DNA of 64,000 nt from contig OW121742.1 of assembly GCA_933228675.1 (NCBI GenBank), positions 13,807,975 to 13,871,974 of the forward strand, given 5' to 3'. The DNA comes from Stomorhina lunata (Eukaryota > Arthropoda > Insecta > Diptera > Rhiniidae). This document shows, in pieces, positions 10,880 through 23,085 of the stretch; the stretch's first letter is position 1, and every line of letters begins with the position of its first letter. Under the pieces are notes generated by a model. The model was not told the DNA's origin and searched no databases. It worked only from the letters and a program-made list of their open reading frames with translations. The translations under genes were made by a program, and so were the position numbers.

Positions 10880-11312
10880 GAGTTAACATCTGCATATTCA
10901 ACAGACTTATGACGTCCATTTTGCTTTACATTGGCTAAGCAAAAATAACAGTCGATTTCGTGGTTTTTGGGTTCATGCCAAATGGCGGGAACATCAAATG
11001 GCATATACCGACTACAGTATAGTAAATTAGCTTAAGATTCTGAAGACATATTTTCTAAGAACAAAATTAAAAAACGCATACTCACTCTGCACCCGACATC
11101 CACATAGTTAAACGAGTTTTGCATGAATTACACAAAGTATTCGGGGTCCAAGATTTCAATATGTTTTCCGTATTGACTTTGAAATACATCCGAAATGCTT
11201 TTTGCAATTGGTTTGAAAAATTTGACGGCTGTGCAAAACTGTACACTCCACAAGCATAGCAAAACTTGTTTGGATTGTTCTTGCAAATAAATGCCCGTTT
11301 TGCCTTACGCAT
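10880..11312 (-). pseudogene. Transposon protein, first two coding exons, cut by LINE
   Basis: Exon 1 is 11086-11312. It starts at ATG 11312 (MRKAKRAF), with an in-frame stop only a little upstream, and holds NPNKFCYACGVYSF and TLCNSCKTRLTMWM, two Cys-x2-Cys pairs typical of an N-terminal zinc-binding domain. The intron 11012-11085 (74 nt) has a GTGAGT donor and CTGTAG acceptor. Exon 2 runs from 11011 to the LINE junction at 10880 and encodes RYMPFDVPAIWHEPKNHE, then DCYFCLANVKQNGRHKS. The phases agree (2 bases + 1). The order matches the N-terminus of the arthropod family whose central part is at 6395-7457. Apart from the LINE the coding frame looks intact. Confidence 0.8.
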
Positions 11313-11639
11313 TTCGTTCTTGTTAACAAATTTCACGCTTTCTTAATTTCTTTTTTTCCCAAAATTAAAATTTTTTAATATTTAAAATGTTTGTTTTTCC
11401 TTTGGGCACTTGATTTAAAAATAGCGAAAAGTGGCTAAATTCACTTAATCTTCTGTAGCTTTGTCACTTCTGTACCAATCTGGATCATGTTGGACGCAAA
11501 ATATTCCCACTTAATATACTAATACGCTATGTAAAAATACATACAAATTTTTAATTGTTCGGTTTAAAAGAGATTGATTGAAAAGGGCGAAATTGCTAAA
11601 AATTAACAAATTTTTCATGGAATCTGAAGTTTTTTCCAC

Positions 11640-11938
11640 TATTACTCTGTCATTTCATGACCGATCTTAACAAACAACCAATGGTTATTTTAGTAATTTT
11701 ATTGTCTTTCATTGGAAAGAAAGAAATGTCCGAACCGACGGACATTTTTGAAAATATTTTATTTTAAGTGCCTTCATCTTTTTTAAAAACACAAAAAACG
11801 GTTATTTTGCAATATCTCGAAAACTGTTCTACTTTTGACCATTCTGACTTCATATTTGGATTCAGCGGACAATTTTACATATAGATTAGGTGTCAAATGC
11901 GTTTGGTCAAAAAACTGTTCTCTAGTGTTATTTACCCA
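11640..11938 (-). repeat. Right terminal inverted repeat of the transposon
   Basis: Inverted partner of 5496-5800, with conserved blocks at 11690-11710, 11806-11850 and 11860-11900. The outer end is near 11938 (GTGTTATTTACCCA). The TIRs have diverged from each other in the middle, so the element may no longer be mobile. Confidence 0.83.
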
Positions 11939-12430
11939 ATAAATTTTTCCAATTAAAAATTTTTAAAAAAACTAAACTCTTAATTTTTGAAAACAAAAAT
12001 ATGTTAATTAATCCCAAACGACCTTAATCTTTTCATATTCTGTAATTAAAAAAATCCTTTTTTTCTACAAAAATTTGCATTAACAAATTAATATTGAATA
12101 ACTTGCAACCTCTTCAAAAGTTTTATCAGCGTTAAAAGTTTTTTATATTACCAGAAAAAAAATAAACTTTTCAAAAAACAGGAAAGGAAAATCCAGTGTA
12201 AAAGTTTTGCAATAGTTTTGAAGGATTAACTTTCTTTCTTCCTTTTGAGCGAGTGTTAATAATGCGATGAGATAAAAATTTCATTGGCCTCATCAAGCAC
12301 TTTTATGAGAAATATATAATTTTTTTTACTCTAAAGATTAAAGACAAATATAAAAATTTTATAAAAAAAAATTAAATTTGTTTAAAGAAATTTCGAGATT
12401 TCCATAAAATTGATATCAGAGGCGTATTCA
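11939..12430. other. AT-rich spacer, no gene
   Basis: Between the right end of the transposon and the next satellite. AT-rich, with no ORF and no recognised repeat. Confidence 0.5.
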
Positions 12431-14225
12431 AATAAACATAAAAAATTTTAGAAAAATTCCTTATAAAAATAAGAAGTTTTTAAAAATTTACTATAAAAAT
12501 AAGAAATTTTTGAAAAATTTCCTATAAAAATAATAAATTTTTCAAAAATTTTCTATAAAAATAAGAAATTTTTGAAAAACTTCCTATAAAAATGAGAAAT
12601 TTTTGAAAAATTTCCTATTAAAATAGGAAATTTTTGAAAAATTTCCCTTAAAAATAAAAAATTTTTGAAAAATTTTCTATAAAAATAAGAAATTTTTGAA
12701 AAATTTGCAACAAAAATAAGAAATTTTTGAAAAATTTCCTATAAAAAGAAGAAATTTTTGCAAAATTTCCTATAAAAATATGAAATTTTTGAAAAATTTC
12801 CTATAAAAGTAAGAAATTTTTGAAAAATTTCTTATAAAAATAAGAAATTTTTGCAAATATTTTCTATAAAAATAAGATATATTTGAAAAATTTCCTATAA
12901 AAATAAGAAATTTTTGAAAAATTTCCTATAAAAATAAGAAATATTTAAAAATTTTTATAGAAAAAAATTAAAAATTTCTTATAAAAATAAGAAATTTTCG
13001 ACGAGTTTCCTATAAAAATATGAAATTTTTGAAAAATTTCCTATAAAAATATGAAATTTTTGAAAAATTTCCTATAAAAATATGAAATTTTTAAAAAATT
13101 TCCTATAAAAATATAAAATTTTTGAAAAATTTCCTATAAAAATAAGAAATTTTTGAAAAATTTCCTATAAAAATATGAAATTTTTGAAAAATTTCCTATA
13201 AAAATATGAAATTTTTGAAAAATTTCCTACAAAATTATGAAATTTTTGAAAATTTTCTTATAAAAATATGAAATTTTTGAAAAATTTCCTATAAAAATAT
13301 GAAATTTTTGAAAAATTTTCTATAAAAATATGAAATTTTCGAAAAATTACCTATAAAAATATGAAATTTTTGAAAAATTTCCTATAAAAATATGAAATTT
13401 TTGAAAAATTTCCTATAAAAATATGAAATTTTTGAAAAATTTCCTATAAAAATATGAAATTTTTGAAAAATTTCCTATAAAAATATGAAATTTTTGAAAA
13501 ATTTCCTATAAAAATATGAAATTTTTGAAAAATTTCCTATAAAAATAGGAAATTTTTGAAAAATTTCCTATAAAACTAAGAAATTTTTGAAAAATTTCCT
13601 ATAAAAATAAGAAATTTTTGAACAATTTCCTATAAAAGTAAGAAATTTAAAAAAAAATTCCTATAAAAATAACAAATTTTTGAAAAATTTTCTAGAAAAA
13701 AAAAAGAAAAATTTCTTATAAAATTAAGAAATTTTTTTAAAATTTCCTAGAAAAAAAGAAATTTTTGAAAAATTTCCTATAAAAATAAGAAATTTTTGAA
13801 AAATTTCCTATAAAAATAAGAAATTTTTGAAAAAGTTCCTACAAAAATATGAAATTTTTGAAAAATTTCCTATAAAAATAAGAAATTTTTTAAAAATTTC
13901 GTATAAAAATAAGAAATTTTTGAAAAATTTCGTATAAAAATAAGAAATTTTTGAAAAATTTCCTATAAAAATAAAAAAATTTTGAAAAATTTCCTATAAA
14001 AATAAGAAATTTTTGAAAAATTTCCTATAAAAATAAGAAACTTTTGAAAAATTTCCTATAAAAATAAGAAATTTTTGAAAAATTTCCTATAAAAATATGA
14101 AATTTTAAAAAAAATTCCTATAAAAATAAGAAATTTTTGAAAAATTTCCTATAAAAATAAGAAATTTTTGAAAAATTTCCTATAAAAATAAGAAAAAATT
14201 TTCTATTAATATCAGAAATTATTAA
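12431..14225 (-). repeat. 31-bp satellite array (GAAATTTTTGAAAAATTTCC type)
   Basis: About 55-58 units of 31 bp; in this orientation the unit is GAAATTTTTGAAAAATTTCC followed by TATAAAAATAA. The 19-bp heart is a perfect dyad (nine bases either side of one central base). Many units carry ATATGAAA in place of ATAAGAAA, especially 13010-13540, giving sub-blocks. It has the same family and orientation as 56040-58345 and 59030-61995, and is the reverse complement of 41920-46735. Confidence 0.95.
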
Positions 14226-15722
14226 AAAATTTCCTTTTTTTTAACATTTTCTATTAACTATATTTTAAGAAATTTTGGAAAAGCACCCTACAGCCAACGT
14301 AGTCGAAAATCAGAAATTTTTAGACAAACCTTGAGTTTTTTTGTGTCTTTACAAAAAATTTATTTGTGTCTGTGAAAATTTTTCTATTCAAAAATTTTAT
14401 ATTGAAATTTTTTCTATATGTACAAACAATTTTATATGGAAAATTTTTATATGAAAAAATGTTTGACTTTGTAAATTTCAATGTCTCGGAATTATTGAAA
14501 ACTTATATCGTTATTTAAAGAAAAAAAAAACGGTTAAAATCGTCAATTTTGTAAAATCTGCTTTTTGGCACTCTACTATTTTTTAGATCAAAAAATCTTG
14601 CAGGCCTGTCCGTTAAATAAGATATAATATTGTTAATATTTGTGCATGTGTAAAAATGCGAGTTAATTCCCTTTTAAGAGATATGCAATTTGTCTCCATT
14701 TTTTTTTTTTTATTTATTTTGGAGGTGATTAATGTTAATTATACCTTTAAGCTAATTAGACTTTAGTTACAATTTATATACATATAACGCAATATGCCGG
14801 CTTAAATGAGTTTTGCAAAAAGAATAAAATTTTAAATAAATTCCATGTATTTAATAAGGAAATTAAGAACTTGTGAAATATACAAAAAAAAAATGCTTAA
14901 TATTAATGTTTGCAAACTTTTTCTTCAGTATTCATAATCTTCCTTAGAAACAGATTAAAATTTATTTTCACAAAATTCCTTTTAAATTAGATTTTAAAAG
15001 TGTTTTGTTAAATGCAATTTTAATGAAACAAAAATTGTCTCTATTTGCTTTCTAAAAAGCTTTTTTAAAACTTATAAAAACGAAGATATTTTAATCTTCG
15101 TTTAAAATGGATCATAATCTTCTTTCATAATTCAAATGCCACTAAAATGTATTAATCAAAATTATTCATATGGTACGTATACGTGATATTAATTATATTC
15201 GATATATTAACATCAAGTATACGCCCCATATGTTAATGACTTTGAAACAATCAAGACAAGTTATTTTTCTACTTAAATTTTTTGTAAATAACAAAACAAT
15301 TTTAAACACTTAAATTGTTTACTTCAATAGTTACAATTATTTCTTAAATTACTTAATTTCGTTTCAAAGAAACTTTTATTTTTCAAATTCCAGCACTACA
15401 TATTTTGTTCGTATTAAATTATGCAAATGCCAGTTAACTACTCTTTTAATAAGTTTCCAACAAAAATAAAAAGACAAAAATTCAACATCACTTCGCCAGT
15501 GAAAGGAGGAAATAAATATTGAATGAATAAAATTAAGCATAACTTTGTAAATAGACAGCAAATGTATTTCATTGAAATTTCATTATAAATCAAGAATAAG
15601 GAATTATTAACTCTTTTCTGATAAAAACTTTATTTAAATAACAAAGAATGTTTTGAAAACTTATCTTATTCTACCAACATAAGATAAGGTAGATATACTG
15701 TATACATCTGCGGAGACGGAAT
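14226..15722. other. Non-coding stretch between satellites
   Basis: AT-rich; no gene found. The only ORF of note (15376-15561, reverse, 61 codons) has no recognisable motif. It contains the inverted repeat listed at 15167-15232 and an oligo(T) run at about 14700-14710. Confidence 0.5.
15167..15232. repeat. Imperfect inverted repeat
   Basis: The left arm CATATGGTACGTATACGTGA and the reverse complement of the right arm CATATGGGGCGTATACTTGA differ at three positions, and each arm continues into TATTAA or TGTTAA. The whole structure is 66 bases with a short AT loop. It may be a small MITE or a hairpin; no target duplication seen. Confidence 0.65.
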
Positions 15723-16450
15723 TAATTTAAATTTTTTCATATAGAAAATTTTCTATAGAAATTTTTTAATATAGAAAAATTTTCAAAAGAAAGTTTTTCA
15801 TATAGAAAAATTTTCTAAAGAAATGTTTTCATATAGAAAAATTTTCTAAAGAAATTTTTTCATATAGAAAAATTTTCTAAAGAAATTTTTTCATATAGAA
15901 AAATTTTCTAAAGAAATTTTTTCATATAGAAAAATTTTCTAAAGGAATTTTTTCATATAGAAAAATTTTCTAAAGAAATTTTTTCAAATAGAAAAATTTT
16001 CTAAAGAAATTTTTTTATATAGAAAAATTTTCTGAAGACATTTTTTCATATAGAAAAATTTTCTAAAGAAATTTTTTCATATAGACAAATTTTTTAAAGA
16101 AATTTTTTCATATAGAAAAATTTTCTAAAGAAATTTTTTCGTATAGAAAAATTTTCTAAAGAAATTTTTTCATATAGAAAAATTTTCTAAAGAAATTTTT
16201 TCATATAGAAAAATTTTCTTAAGAAATTTTTTCATATAGAAAAATTTTCTAAAGAAATTTTTTCATATAGAAAAATTTTCTAAAGAAATTTTTTCATATA
16301 GAAAAATTTTCTAAAGAAATTTTTTCATATAGAAAAATTTTCTAAAGAAATTTTTTCATATAGAAAAATTTTCTAAAGAAATTTTTTCATTTAGAAAAAT
16401 TTTCTAAAGAATTTTTTTCATATAGAAAAATTTTCAAAAGAAATTTTTTC
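15723..16450. repeat. 31-bp satellite array (CATATAG type)
   Basis: About 23 units of 31 bp, for example CATATAGAAAAATTTTCTAA plus AGAAATTTTTT. Related to 20222-20690, whose units have TCTATAG in place of TCTAAAG. Homogeneous in the centre and degenerate at both ends. Confidence 0.95.
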
Positions 16451-16735
16451 GTTTGCAATTTCGCTTAAGTGTTCAGTTAAATAGATGATCTTTACTTCTG
16501 ACATTCAACATTAGCTGACACTGTGTGCTGACGAAGTCCGTAGCGGGTAGAAAATACAGTGCTTCACACTGCTATGAGTTATATACACGAGTCGGTGCAA
16601 AGAGAATAGAACATAAAAATAGTCGGCAGAGTTGCCGTTTTTTTTATACTTTTAACAAAAATAGGTTTTTTATCAATGTGTAGTTCTAACGTTTTTAAAA
16701 GAATAAATGGAGTAGAAACTTTTTTTTTAATATTT
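16451..16735. other. Spacer between two satellites, no gene
   Basis: About 285 bases of higher GC than its surroundings, for example CTGACGAAGTCCGTAGCGGG. No ORF or recognised element. Confidence 0.5.
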
Positions 16736-18196
16736 TTATCAAAAAACTTCCAACGAAAATTTTTTTATCAAAAATTTTTCTATTGAAAATTTTATTATCG
16801 AAAATTTATCTATATTTTTTTATTAAAAATTTTTCTATAGAAAATTTTATTATCGAAAATATATCTACATTTTTTTAACAAAAATGTTTCGTTAAAAAAA
16901 TTTTTTATCAAAATTTTTATTATAGAACATTTTTTTATCAACAATTTTTCTATAGAAAATTTTTTATCAACAATTTTTCTATAATAAATTTTTTATCAAA
17001 AATTTTTCTATAGAAAATTTTTTATCAAAAATTTTTCTACATTTTTTTATCAAAAAATTTTCTATTAAAAAATTGTTTATCAAAATTTTTTCTATAGAAT
17101 ATTTTTTTATCAAAAATTTTTCTATAGAAAATTTTATTATCGAAAATTTATCTATATTTTTTTTATTAAAATTTTTTCTATAGAAAATTTTATCATCGAA
17201 CATTTATCTACATTTTTTTTTAACAAAAATGTTTCGTTATACAAATTTTTTATCAAAATTTTTTTTATAGAACATTTTTTTATCAACAATTTTTCTATAG
17301 AAAATTTTTTATCAACAATTTTTCTATAAAAAATGTTTCTATAGAAAATTTTTTATCAAAAATTTTTCTATAGAAAAATTTTTTATAGAAACATTTTTTA
17401 TAGAAAATTTTTCGATATTTTTTTTATCAAAAAATTTTCTATTAAAAAATTGTTGATCAAAATTTTTTCTATAGAATATTTTGTTATCAAAAATTTTTCT
17501 ATAGAAAATTTTATTATCGAAAATTTATCTATATATTTTTTATTAAAATTTTTTCTATAGAATATTTTATCATCGGAAATTTATCTACATTTTTTTTAAC
17601 AAAAATGTTTCGTTAAACAGATTTTTTATCAAAATTTTTTTTATAGAACTTTTTTTTATTAACAATTTTTCTATAAAAAATTTTTTATCAAACATTTTTC
17701 TATAGAAATTTTTTTATCAAAAATTTTTCTATAGAAAAATTTTTTATAGAAACATTTTTTATAGAAAATTTTTCTATATTTTTCTTATCAAAAAATTTTC
17801 TATTAAAATATTGTTTATCAAAATTTTTTCTATAGAACATTTTTTTATAAAAAATTTTTCTATAAAAAAAAAAAAAAAATTTTTATCAACAATTTATCAA
17901 TAGAAAATTTTTTTATCAAAAATTTTTCTATAGAAAATTTTATTATCGAAAATTTATCTATATATTTTTTATTAAAATTTTATCATCGAAAATTTATCTA
18001 AATTTTTTTTTAACAAAAATGTTTCGTTAAATAAATTTTTTATCAAAAATTTTTTTATAGAACTTTTTTTTATTAACAATTTTTCTATAGAAAATTTTTT
18101 ATCAAAAATTTTTCTGTAGAAAAATTTTTTATAGAAAATTTTTCTACATTTTTTTATCAAAAAATTTTCTATTAAAAAATTGTTTATCAAAATTTT
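16736..18196. repeat. Irregular 30-45 bp satellite array (TATCAAAAATTTTTCTATAG type)
   Basis: Degenerate tandem array based on TTTTTATCAAAAATTTTTCT and ATAGAAAATTTT, with longer composite units of about 300-400 bases: the string with ACATTTTTTTTAACAAAAATG then TTTCGTTA recurs at about 16867, 17217, 17592 and 18010. Reverse ORFs such as 16979-17203 are repeat translations. A Jockey-like LINE fragment lies at its right end. Confidence 0.9.
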
Positions 18197-20026
18197 GCAA
18201 GCCAGGGTAGCAATATCAAAATATCTTCTGAAATAATAGAGCTTATAACAAACAAGCGAATCCTACGCAGAATCTACAAAAACACCAGAAGCCCAACTGA
18301 TAAAACCAATTGGAATAGAGCCTCAAACTATTTAAAAAAACGTTTAAAAGATTATAAAAATGATTCAGTACAGAATTATTTGAGGAATCTAGAAGTTAAT
18401 AGAAATGACGAGCATGATCTTTGGAAGGCTACAAAATACCTCAAACGGCCGGTAACCCGAAATGTACCTATAAAAAAAGAAAATGGTGAATGGTGTAGAT
18501 CAAATGTAGACAAAGCTAACGCGTTCAAAGAACATTTAGAGAAAACGTTCAAGCCTTTTGATTTATGCACTCCATCGCAACAAGATGACATAAAAGGTTT
18601 TCTTAATATCCCATGTCAACTGGATCGTCCGATAAAAAGCATTTCACCTTTAGAGGTTCGGAACGCAATAAGGGATTTAAATAGTAAAAAATCGCCAGGC
18701 TACGATTTTATAAACCCAAGAATCGTGAAAGCTTTACCTAGAAAAGGTATTATATTTTTAACCACAATATTTAATTCAATACTGAGACTAGATCATTTTC
18801 CTTCCCAATGGAAATATGCAAAAATTATAATGATTCTTAAACCAAATAAAGCCGAACATGACGTTGCGTCATACAGACCAATTAGCTTACTACCAGTGTT
18901 CTCTAAAATATTCGAAAGACTTTTATTAAAAAGGCTGCTGCCCCATTTAGAAAACAAAAACATAATTCCGGATCATCAGTTTGGGTTTAGGCATGAACAC
19001 GGCACCCCGGAACAATGTCATCGTATAGTACAAGAAATTACTGATGCCTTAGAAAAGAAACTATATTGTTCAGCTGTATTTTTAGACGTCAGTCAAGCAT
19101 TCGACAAAGTGTGGCACATTGGTCTCTTGAACAAATTAAAAAATCTTCTCCCAGCTCCCTTTTACCTATTTTTCAAATCATACTTGAACAAAAGATCATT
19201 CTATGTCCATGTCAATGGAGATGATTCTCCATTTGGTGTGATTGAATCGGGAATCCCACAAGGAAGTGTGTTAGGTCCTGTTCTCTACACAATTTTTACT
19301 TCAGATATGCCAACAGATAATAATTTAAAGACAGCAACGTACGCGGATGACACTGCTATTTTATCTTCCAACGAAAATCCAGTTGAAGCCTCCAGAAAAT
19401 TACAAACCCAGCTTAATGAGATTGAAAAATGGTTGACAAAATGGAATATTAAAGTCAATACAGAAAAATCTGCACATGTAACTTTTACACTAAGAAAAGG
19501 CGACTGTCCTACTCTTTATTTAAATGGGGATCCTATTCCAAAAACTAGTAAAGTAAAATATTTAGGTTTACATTTGGATAAAAGGCTAACATGGAAACAT
19601 CATGTAACAGCTAAAAGAGAACACTTGGACATCAAAACAAAAAAAATGTATTGGCTTTTGGGGCCAAAATCGGAACTCAGTCTAGAGAATAAACTGATTT
19701 TATACAAGGCAATACTAAAACCTGTTTGGACTTACGGTCTTCAACTCTGGGGAACAACCAGTAATTCTAATATTGAAATACTCCAGAGATATCAATCCAA
19801 AACACTAAGATTAATAACTAACGCTCCATGGTTTGTAAATAATAAAATGATACATAATGATCTAAAAATAAGCATAGTAAAAGATGAAATAAATGCTTGT
19901 AGTGAGAGATACTTAAGCAGAATTAGCAATCATCCAAATTTGTTAGCTATTACACTTTTAGATGACAGTAACGAAGTAAAAAGACTTAAAAGATATCATG
20001 TTCTTGATTTGCCTTTTAGACTCTAG
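18197..20026 (+). pseudogene. LINE reverse transcriptase, N-terminally truncated
   Basis: Open from the truncation point to the stop at 20026, about 609 codons; the first ATG is at 18380. Before that the frame is already coding (ITNKRILRRIYKNTRSP, then WNRASNYLKKRLKDY). RT motifs: SPGYDFINPRIVKAL, YRPISLLPVFSKIFERLL, HQFGFRHEHGTPEQ, VFLDVSQAFDKVWH, SGIPQGSVLGPVLYTIFTSD, TYADDTAIL (the YADD active site), then VKYLGLHLDKRLTWKHH and VWTYGLQLWG. These are standard for the Jockey clade. No stops or frameshifts, so the copy is young, but without the endonuclease it cannot move on its own. Confidence 0.9.
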
Positions 20027-20221
20027 TTAGGTTAATTTCATAATTTTTCATTTGATATATTTGTATGTATATTTACACATGTATATATTGTTTTTATTAT
20101 TGATTTTACTGGAAATCGATAATATAAGTTATTGTTAATTAGTTATAAGATTTGCTAAATGTTTGTTTTAAAATAGATTGCAAATAAAAGAATACATTAA
20201 AAAAAAAAAAAAAAAAAAAAA
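18197..20221 (+). mobile_element. Jockey-like LINE, 5'-truncated
   Basis: Starts abruptly in coding sequence at about 18197 and ends with AATAAAAGAATAC, then a poly(A) of about 23. It lies between two 31-bp-type satellite arrays. No endonuclease domain, so the 5' half is missing; this is the usual result of incomplete target-primed reverse transcription. Target duplication not resolvable in the AT-rich flanks. Confidence 0.92.
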
Positions 20222-20690
20222 TATATAGAAAAATTTTCTATAGAAATTTTTTCATATAGAAAAATTTTCTATAGAAATTTTTTCATATAGAAAAATTTTC
20301 TATAGAAATTTTTTCATATAGAAAAATTTTCTATAGCAATTTTTTCATAAAGAAAAATTTTCTATAAACATTTTTTCATACAGAAAAATTTTCTATAGAA
20401 ATTTTTTCATATAGAAAAATTTTCTATAGAAATTTTTTCATATAGAAAAATTTTCTATAGAAATTTTTTTTTTATAGAAAAATTTTCTATAGAAATTTTT
20501 TCATATAGAAAAATTTTCTATAGAAATTTTTTCATGTAGAAAAATTTTCTATAGAAATTTTTCATATAGAAAAAATTTCGAAAAAAAAACTTTCATATAG
20601 AAAAAATTTCGAAAAAAAAATTTTTCATATGGAAAAATTTTCTATAGAAATTTTTTCATATAGAAAAATTTGCTATAGAAATTTTTTCTA
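20222..20690. repeat. 31-bp satellite array (TCTATAG type)
   Basis: About 15 units of 31 bp: CATATAGAAAAATTTTCTAT plus AGAAATTTTTT. Each contains TTTTCTATAGAAA, a dyad centred on CTATAG. It directly follows the LINE poly(A), so the LINE probably inserted at or near the edge of an existing array. Confidence 0.93.
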
Positions 20691-21249
20691 TTATAAATAT
20701 AGAGTTAATGAAAAAATATCTTTTTGTCATTTTATATTTATTAGGGCAAATAACTACACTACTATAGTAAAATGCTTAAGACATTAAAAATAAATTTTAT
20801 TTTTAAAATGTCTTATTGGCACTAAGTGAACTATTAAACAATTCGCATTTTTTGTACAAGAAGTAATGAAATTTAGCTAAAAGAAATAAATTTGGAAATT
20901 TCAAATTACTTAAATGAAATAACAATTTGTCTTCCGTCATGATGGCGTATACTTGATAGAAACAAAACTAGTGATTTCGAGTGAATGCAATTTTTGGATA
21001 TTTAAAAGTTCATCAAAGAAAACTTACTTCATTAATTATTCCACATATTTTTAACTACTATAAAGTGATTTTAAAAATGTTTAAAAATCTTAATTTAAAG
21101 ATGATTTCATGTAGTATTTAAAACAAAATATCCAAACGCATGTAAATGTGAACTGATTTTGCCCGATTTCAATACCAAAATTTTCCAAGAAATGATGAAT
21201 ATTTATGCCAAATTTCAATATCTTTCGTAAAGGTTTTATCGTGCCGACA
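20691..21249. other. Spacer, no gene
   Basis: AT-rich, without ORF or recognised repeat. The piece GATGGCGTATACTTGAT near 20940-20957 resembles part of the inverted repeat at 15167-15232. Confidence 0.45.
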
Positions 21250-21490
21250 ACAGGCAGACAGACATACGGACAGACAGAAAGACAGACACACAGAAGGACA
21301 AACAGACAGAAGGACAAACAGACAGAAGGACAAACAGACAGAAGGACAAACAGATAGTGGGACAAACAGACAGAAGGACAAACAGACAGAAGGACAAACA
21401 GACAGAAGGACAAACAGACAGAAGGACAAACAGACAGAAGAACAAACAGACAGAAGAACAAACAGACAGAGGGACAAACAGACAGACATC
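21250..21490. repeat. 16-bp minisatellite (GACAGAAGGACAAACA)
   Basis: About 14 copies of a GACA-rich 16-mer. The reverse-strand ORFs here (21090-21489) are translations of it in three frames (repeated CLFVLLSVCPSV) and are not genes. The flanking CAGACAGACATACGGACAGA is common in dipteran intergenic repeats. Confidence 0.93.
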
Positions 21491-22055
21491 GATTAATCGT
21501 CTTAGATTTTCATAAGATTTCGGAATGTGACACTGACTTAAATTTTGGTTTAAATCGTCCTAGAACCCCATTCTTTACGAATATATAATAAAACATTTAC
21601 TTTTAATAAAAAACTTCTTCGTAAAAAGTGAGATAAAAATGCACTTTTTTCAATCAGCGAAAAATATTTGACTTTGGAAATTTCTCAACATTAAACGATT
21701 ATAAGATATTTAAAAACGGGGTTCACCTTTTTATTCCCTGAACTGTAGGCTATATGTCGCTATTTTTAAAAAATTATGGGTTTAATATCGAATGCACAAT
21801 GGGCCAAAAACAAAAAAAAGTCGAAGAGAAAAATTATTTTTTTATTTTTGAAATGACAGTTATTATAGCAAAGTAAGCATGTTTTTTCTTCGTTTCTTCA
21901 AGCTCATTCCAAAATGTAAAAAATTGACCAATTGGACAATAATTGAAAAGCTACATGGTCCAAAAGCTTTTTACTTCCGAGGTGGTCTACTTTGATGCCC
22001 AATGATTCATCCAGGGTAACCATTAATCCAAAATTTGTAAAGCTTGGGTCCACTT
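21491..22055. other. Spacer, no gene
   Basis: No recognised gene. The ORF at 21904-22113 overlaps the start of the tandem repeat below and has no known motif. Confidence 0.4.
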
Positions 22056-22725
22056 TAGGTTCCCCGATTAGTTGAGGTGACATTAGGTTAGAAATGTTAC
22101 CCTTTTTACCCATTAAGTCTATCTCTCTTTCTTTAATTTTCTCTATCTATCAAACAACCTCGTGTCTAATTGCGTTTTAGTTGTTCAAAATTTATTAATT
22201 TATTTCCATTCCCACTAGTTTAGGAGATAAAAGTTTAGAAATGTAACACTTTTTACCCCTTAAACGAACCGAAAATAACTTTTTTGATTTAATTCCGAAA
22301 AGTTACCTTTTTTAACAGTTAAAACAACCAAAAGAGCCTAAATCTACACAACAAAAAAGGTTCCCCGTTTAGGGGACATAAGATTAGAAATGTTACCCTT
22401 TTTACCCATTAAACGAAAAAACAAAACCTGTTTTGTAAATCTAGGTCTTTCTATCTTTCTTTAATTATCTCTCTATGTATCAAACAAGCTCGTGTCCCAC
22501 TAGTTTAGGAGATCTAAGTTTAGAAATGTAACCCTTTTTACCCTTTTAAGGATCCAAAAATACCTTTTTTTGTTAAACATTCGAAATGTTATCTTTTTTA
22601 CCCGTTAAACCAACCAAAAATGTCTAAATCCACACAACAAAAAAGGTTGCCCGATTAGTTGAGATGACATTAGGTTAGAAATGTTACCCTTTTTACCCAT
22701 TAAACGAAACGAAAATCTAAGTCTT
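22056..22725. repeat. Tandem repeat of about 290-300 bp, three partial copies
   Basis: The block TAGAAATGTTACCCTTTTTA with CCCATTAA following occurs at about 22086, 22387 and 22675, each time preceded by GGTTCCCCG/GGTTGCCCG and GACATTAGGTT-like sequence. Between them a related block (CCCACTAGTTTAGGAGAT, AAATGTAAC) occurs at about 22210 and 22497, so each long unit holds two related halves. No ORF. Identity of the repeat unknown. Confidence 0.8.
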
Positions 22726-22835
22726 TCTCTCTTTGTTTACTTTTCTTTATTTTGTTTTAAGATATTAACTTTGATGGCTCAGTCAATCAATCTATACAAT
22801 TCCATATAAAAATCCTTCTATAGATTCAATGAACC

Positions 22836-23085
22836 AATAATATCTGTGGCAACAAATAATAATGGCTTAAGTCAAAATTTCGTGTTTTGAGATATTAAGG
22901 GTTTTGTCTAAAAGTATTTTTAAGGGTTCTATCTAAAAGGAGTTTTTATTAATAATGACATTTTATAGTCGGAATTCAGCTGAGTGATATTTCTTAAAGA
23001 AAAAAATAAGAAAAATAAGAATATAAATTGAAAAAAAGACTTATGTTAACTTAAGCCATTATTATTCATTGCCACAAATATTATT
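22836..23085. mobile_element. MITE with 35-45 bp TIRs
   Basis: The left end AATAATATCTGTGGCAACAA plus ATAATAATGGCTTAAGT is the inverted match of the right end, with about four mismatches. 250 bases in all, no ORF. Superfamily and target duplication not determined. Confidence 0.8.

Larger units (their letters stand above)
5496..11938 (-). mobile_element. Long-TIR DNA transposon with nested LINE
   Basis: The two ends are inverted copies of each other over roughly 270-300 bases (see the TIR entries). Between them, on the minus strand, is a four-part spliced coding region of one protein family, split by a LINE at 7458-10879. Without the LINE the element would be about 3.0 kb. The protein is the multi-copy arthropod family usually left as uncharacterised; its presence between long TIRs argues that it is the transposase. 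The exact outer ends and target duplication are uncertain: the left end reads CCCAACAAAAATTACACTA, the right end (reverse complement) TGGGTAAATAACACTA. Superfamily not assigned. Confidence 0.8.

Noticed and set aside
21090..21489. Cys-rich reverse ORFs of 69-123 codons
   Set aside because: They are translations of the 16-bp GACA minisatellite in three frames.
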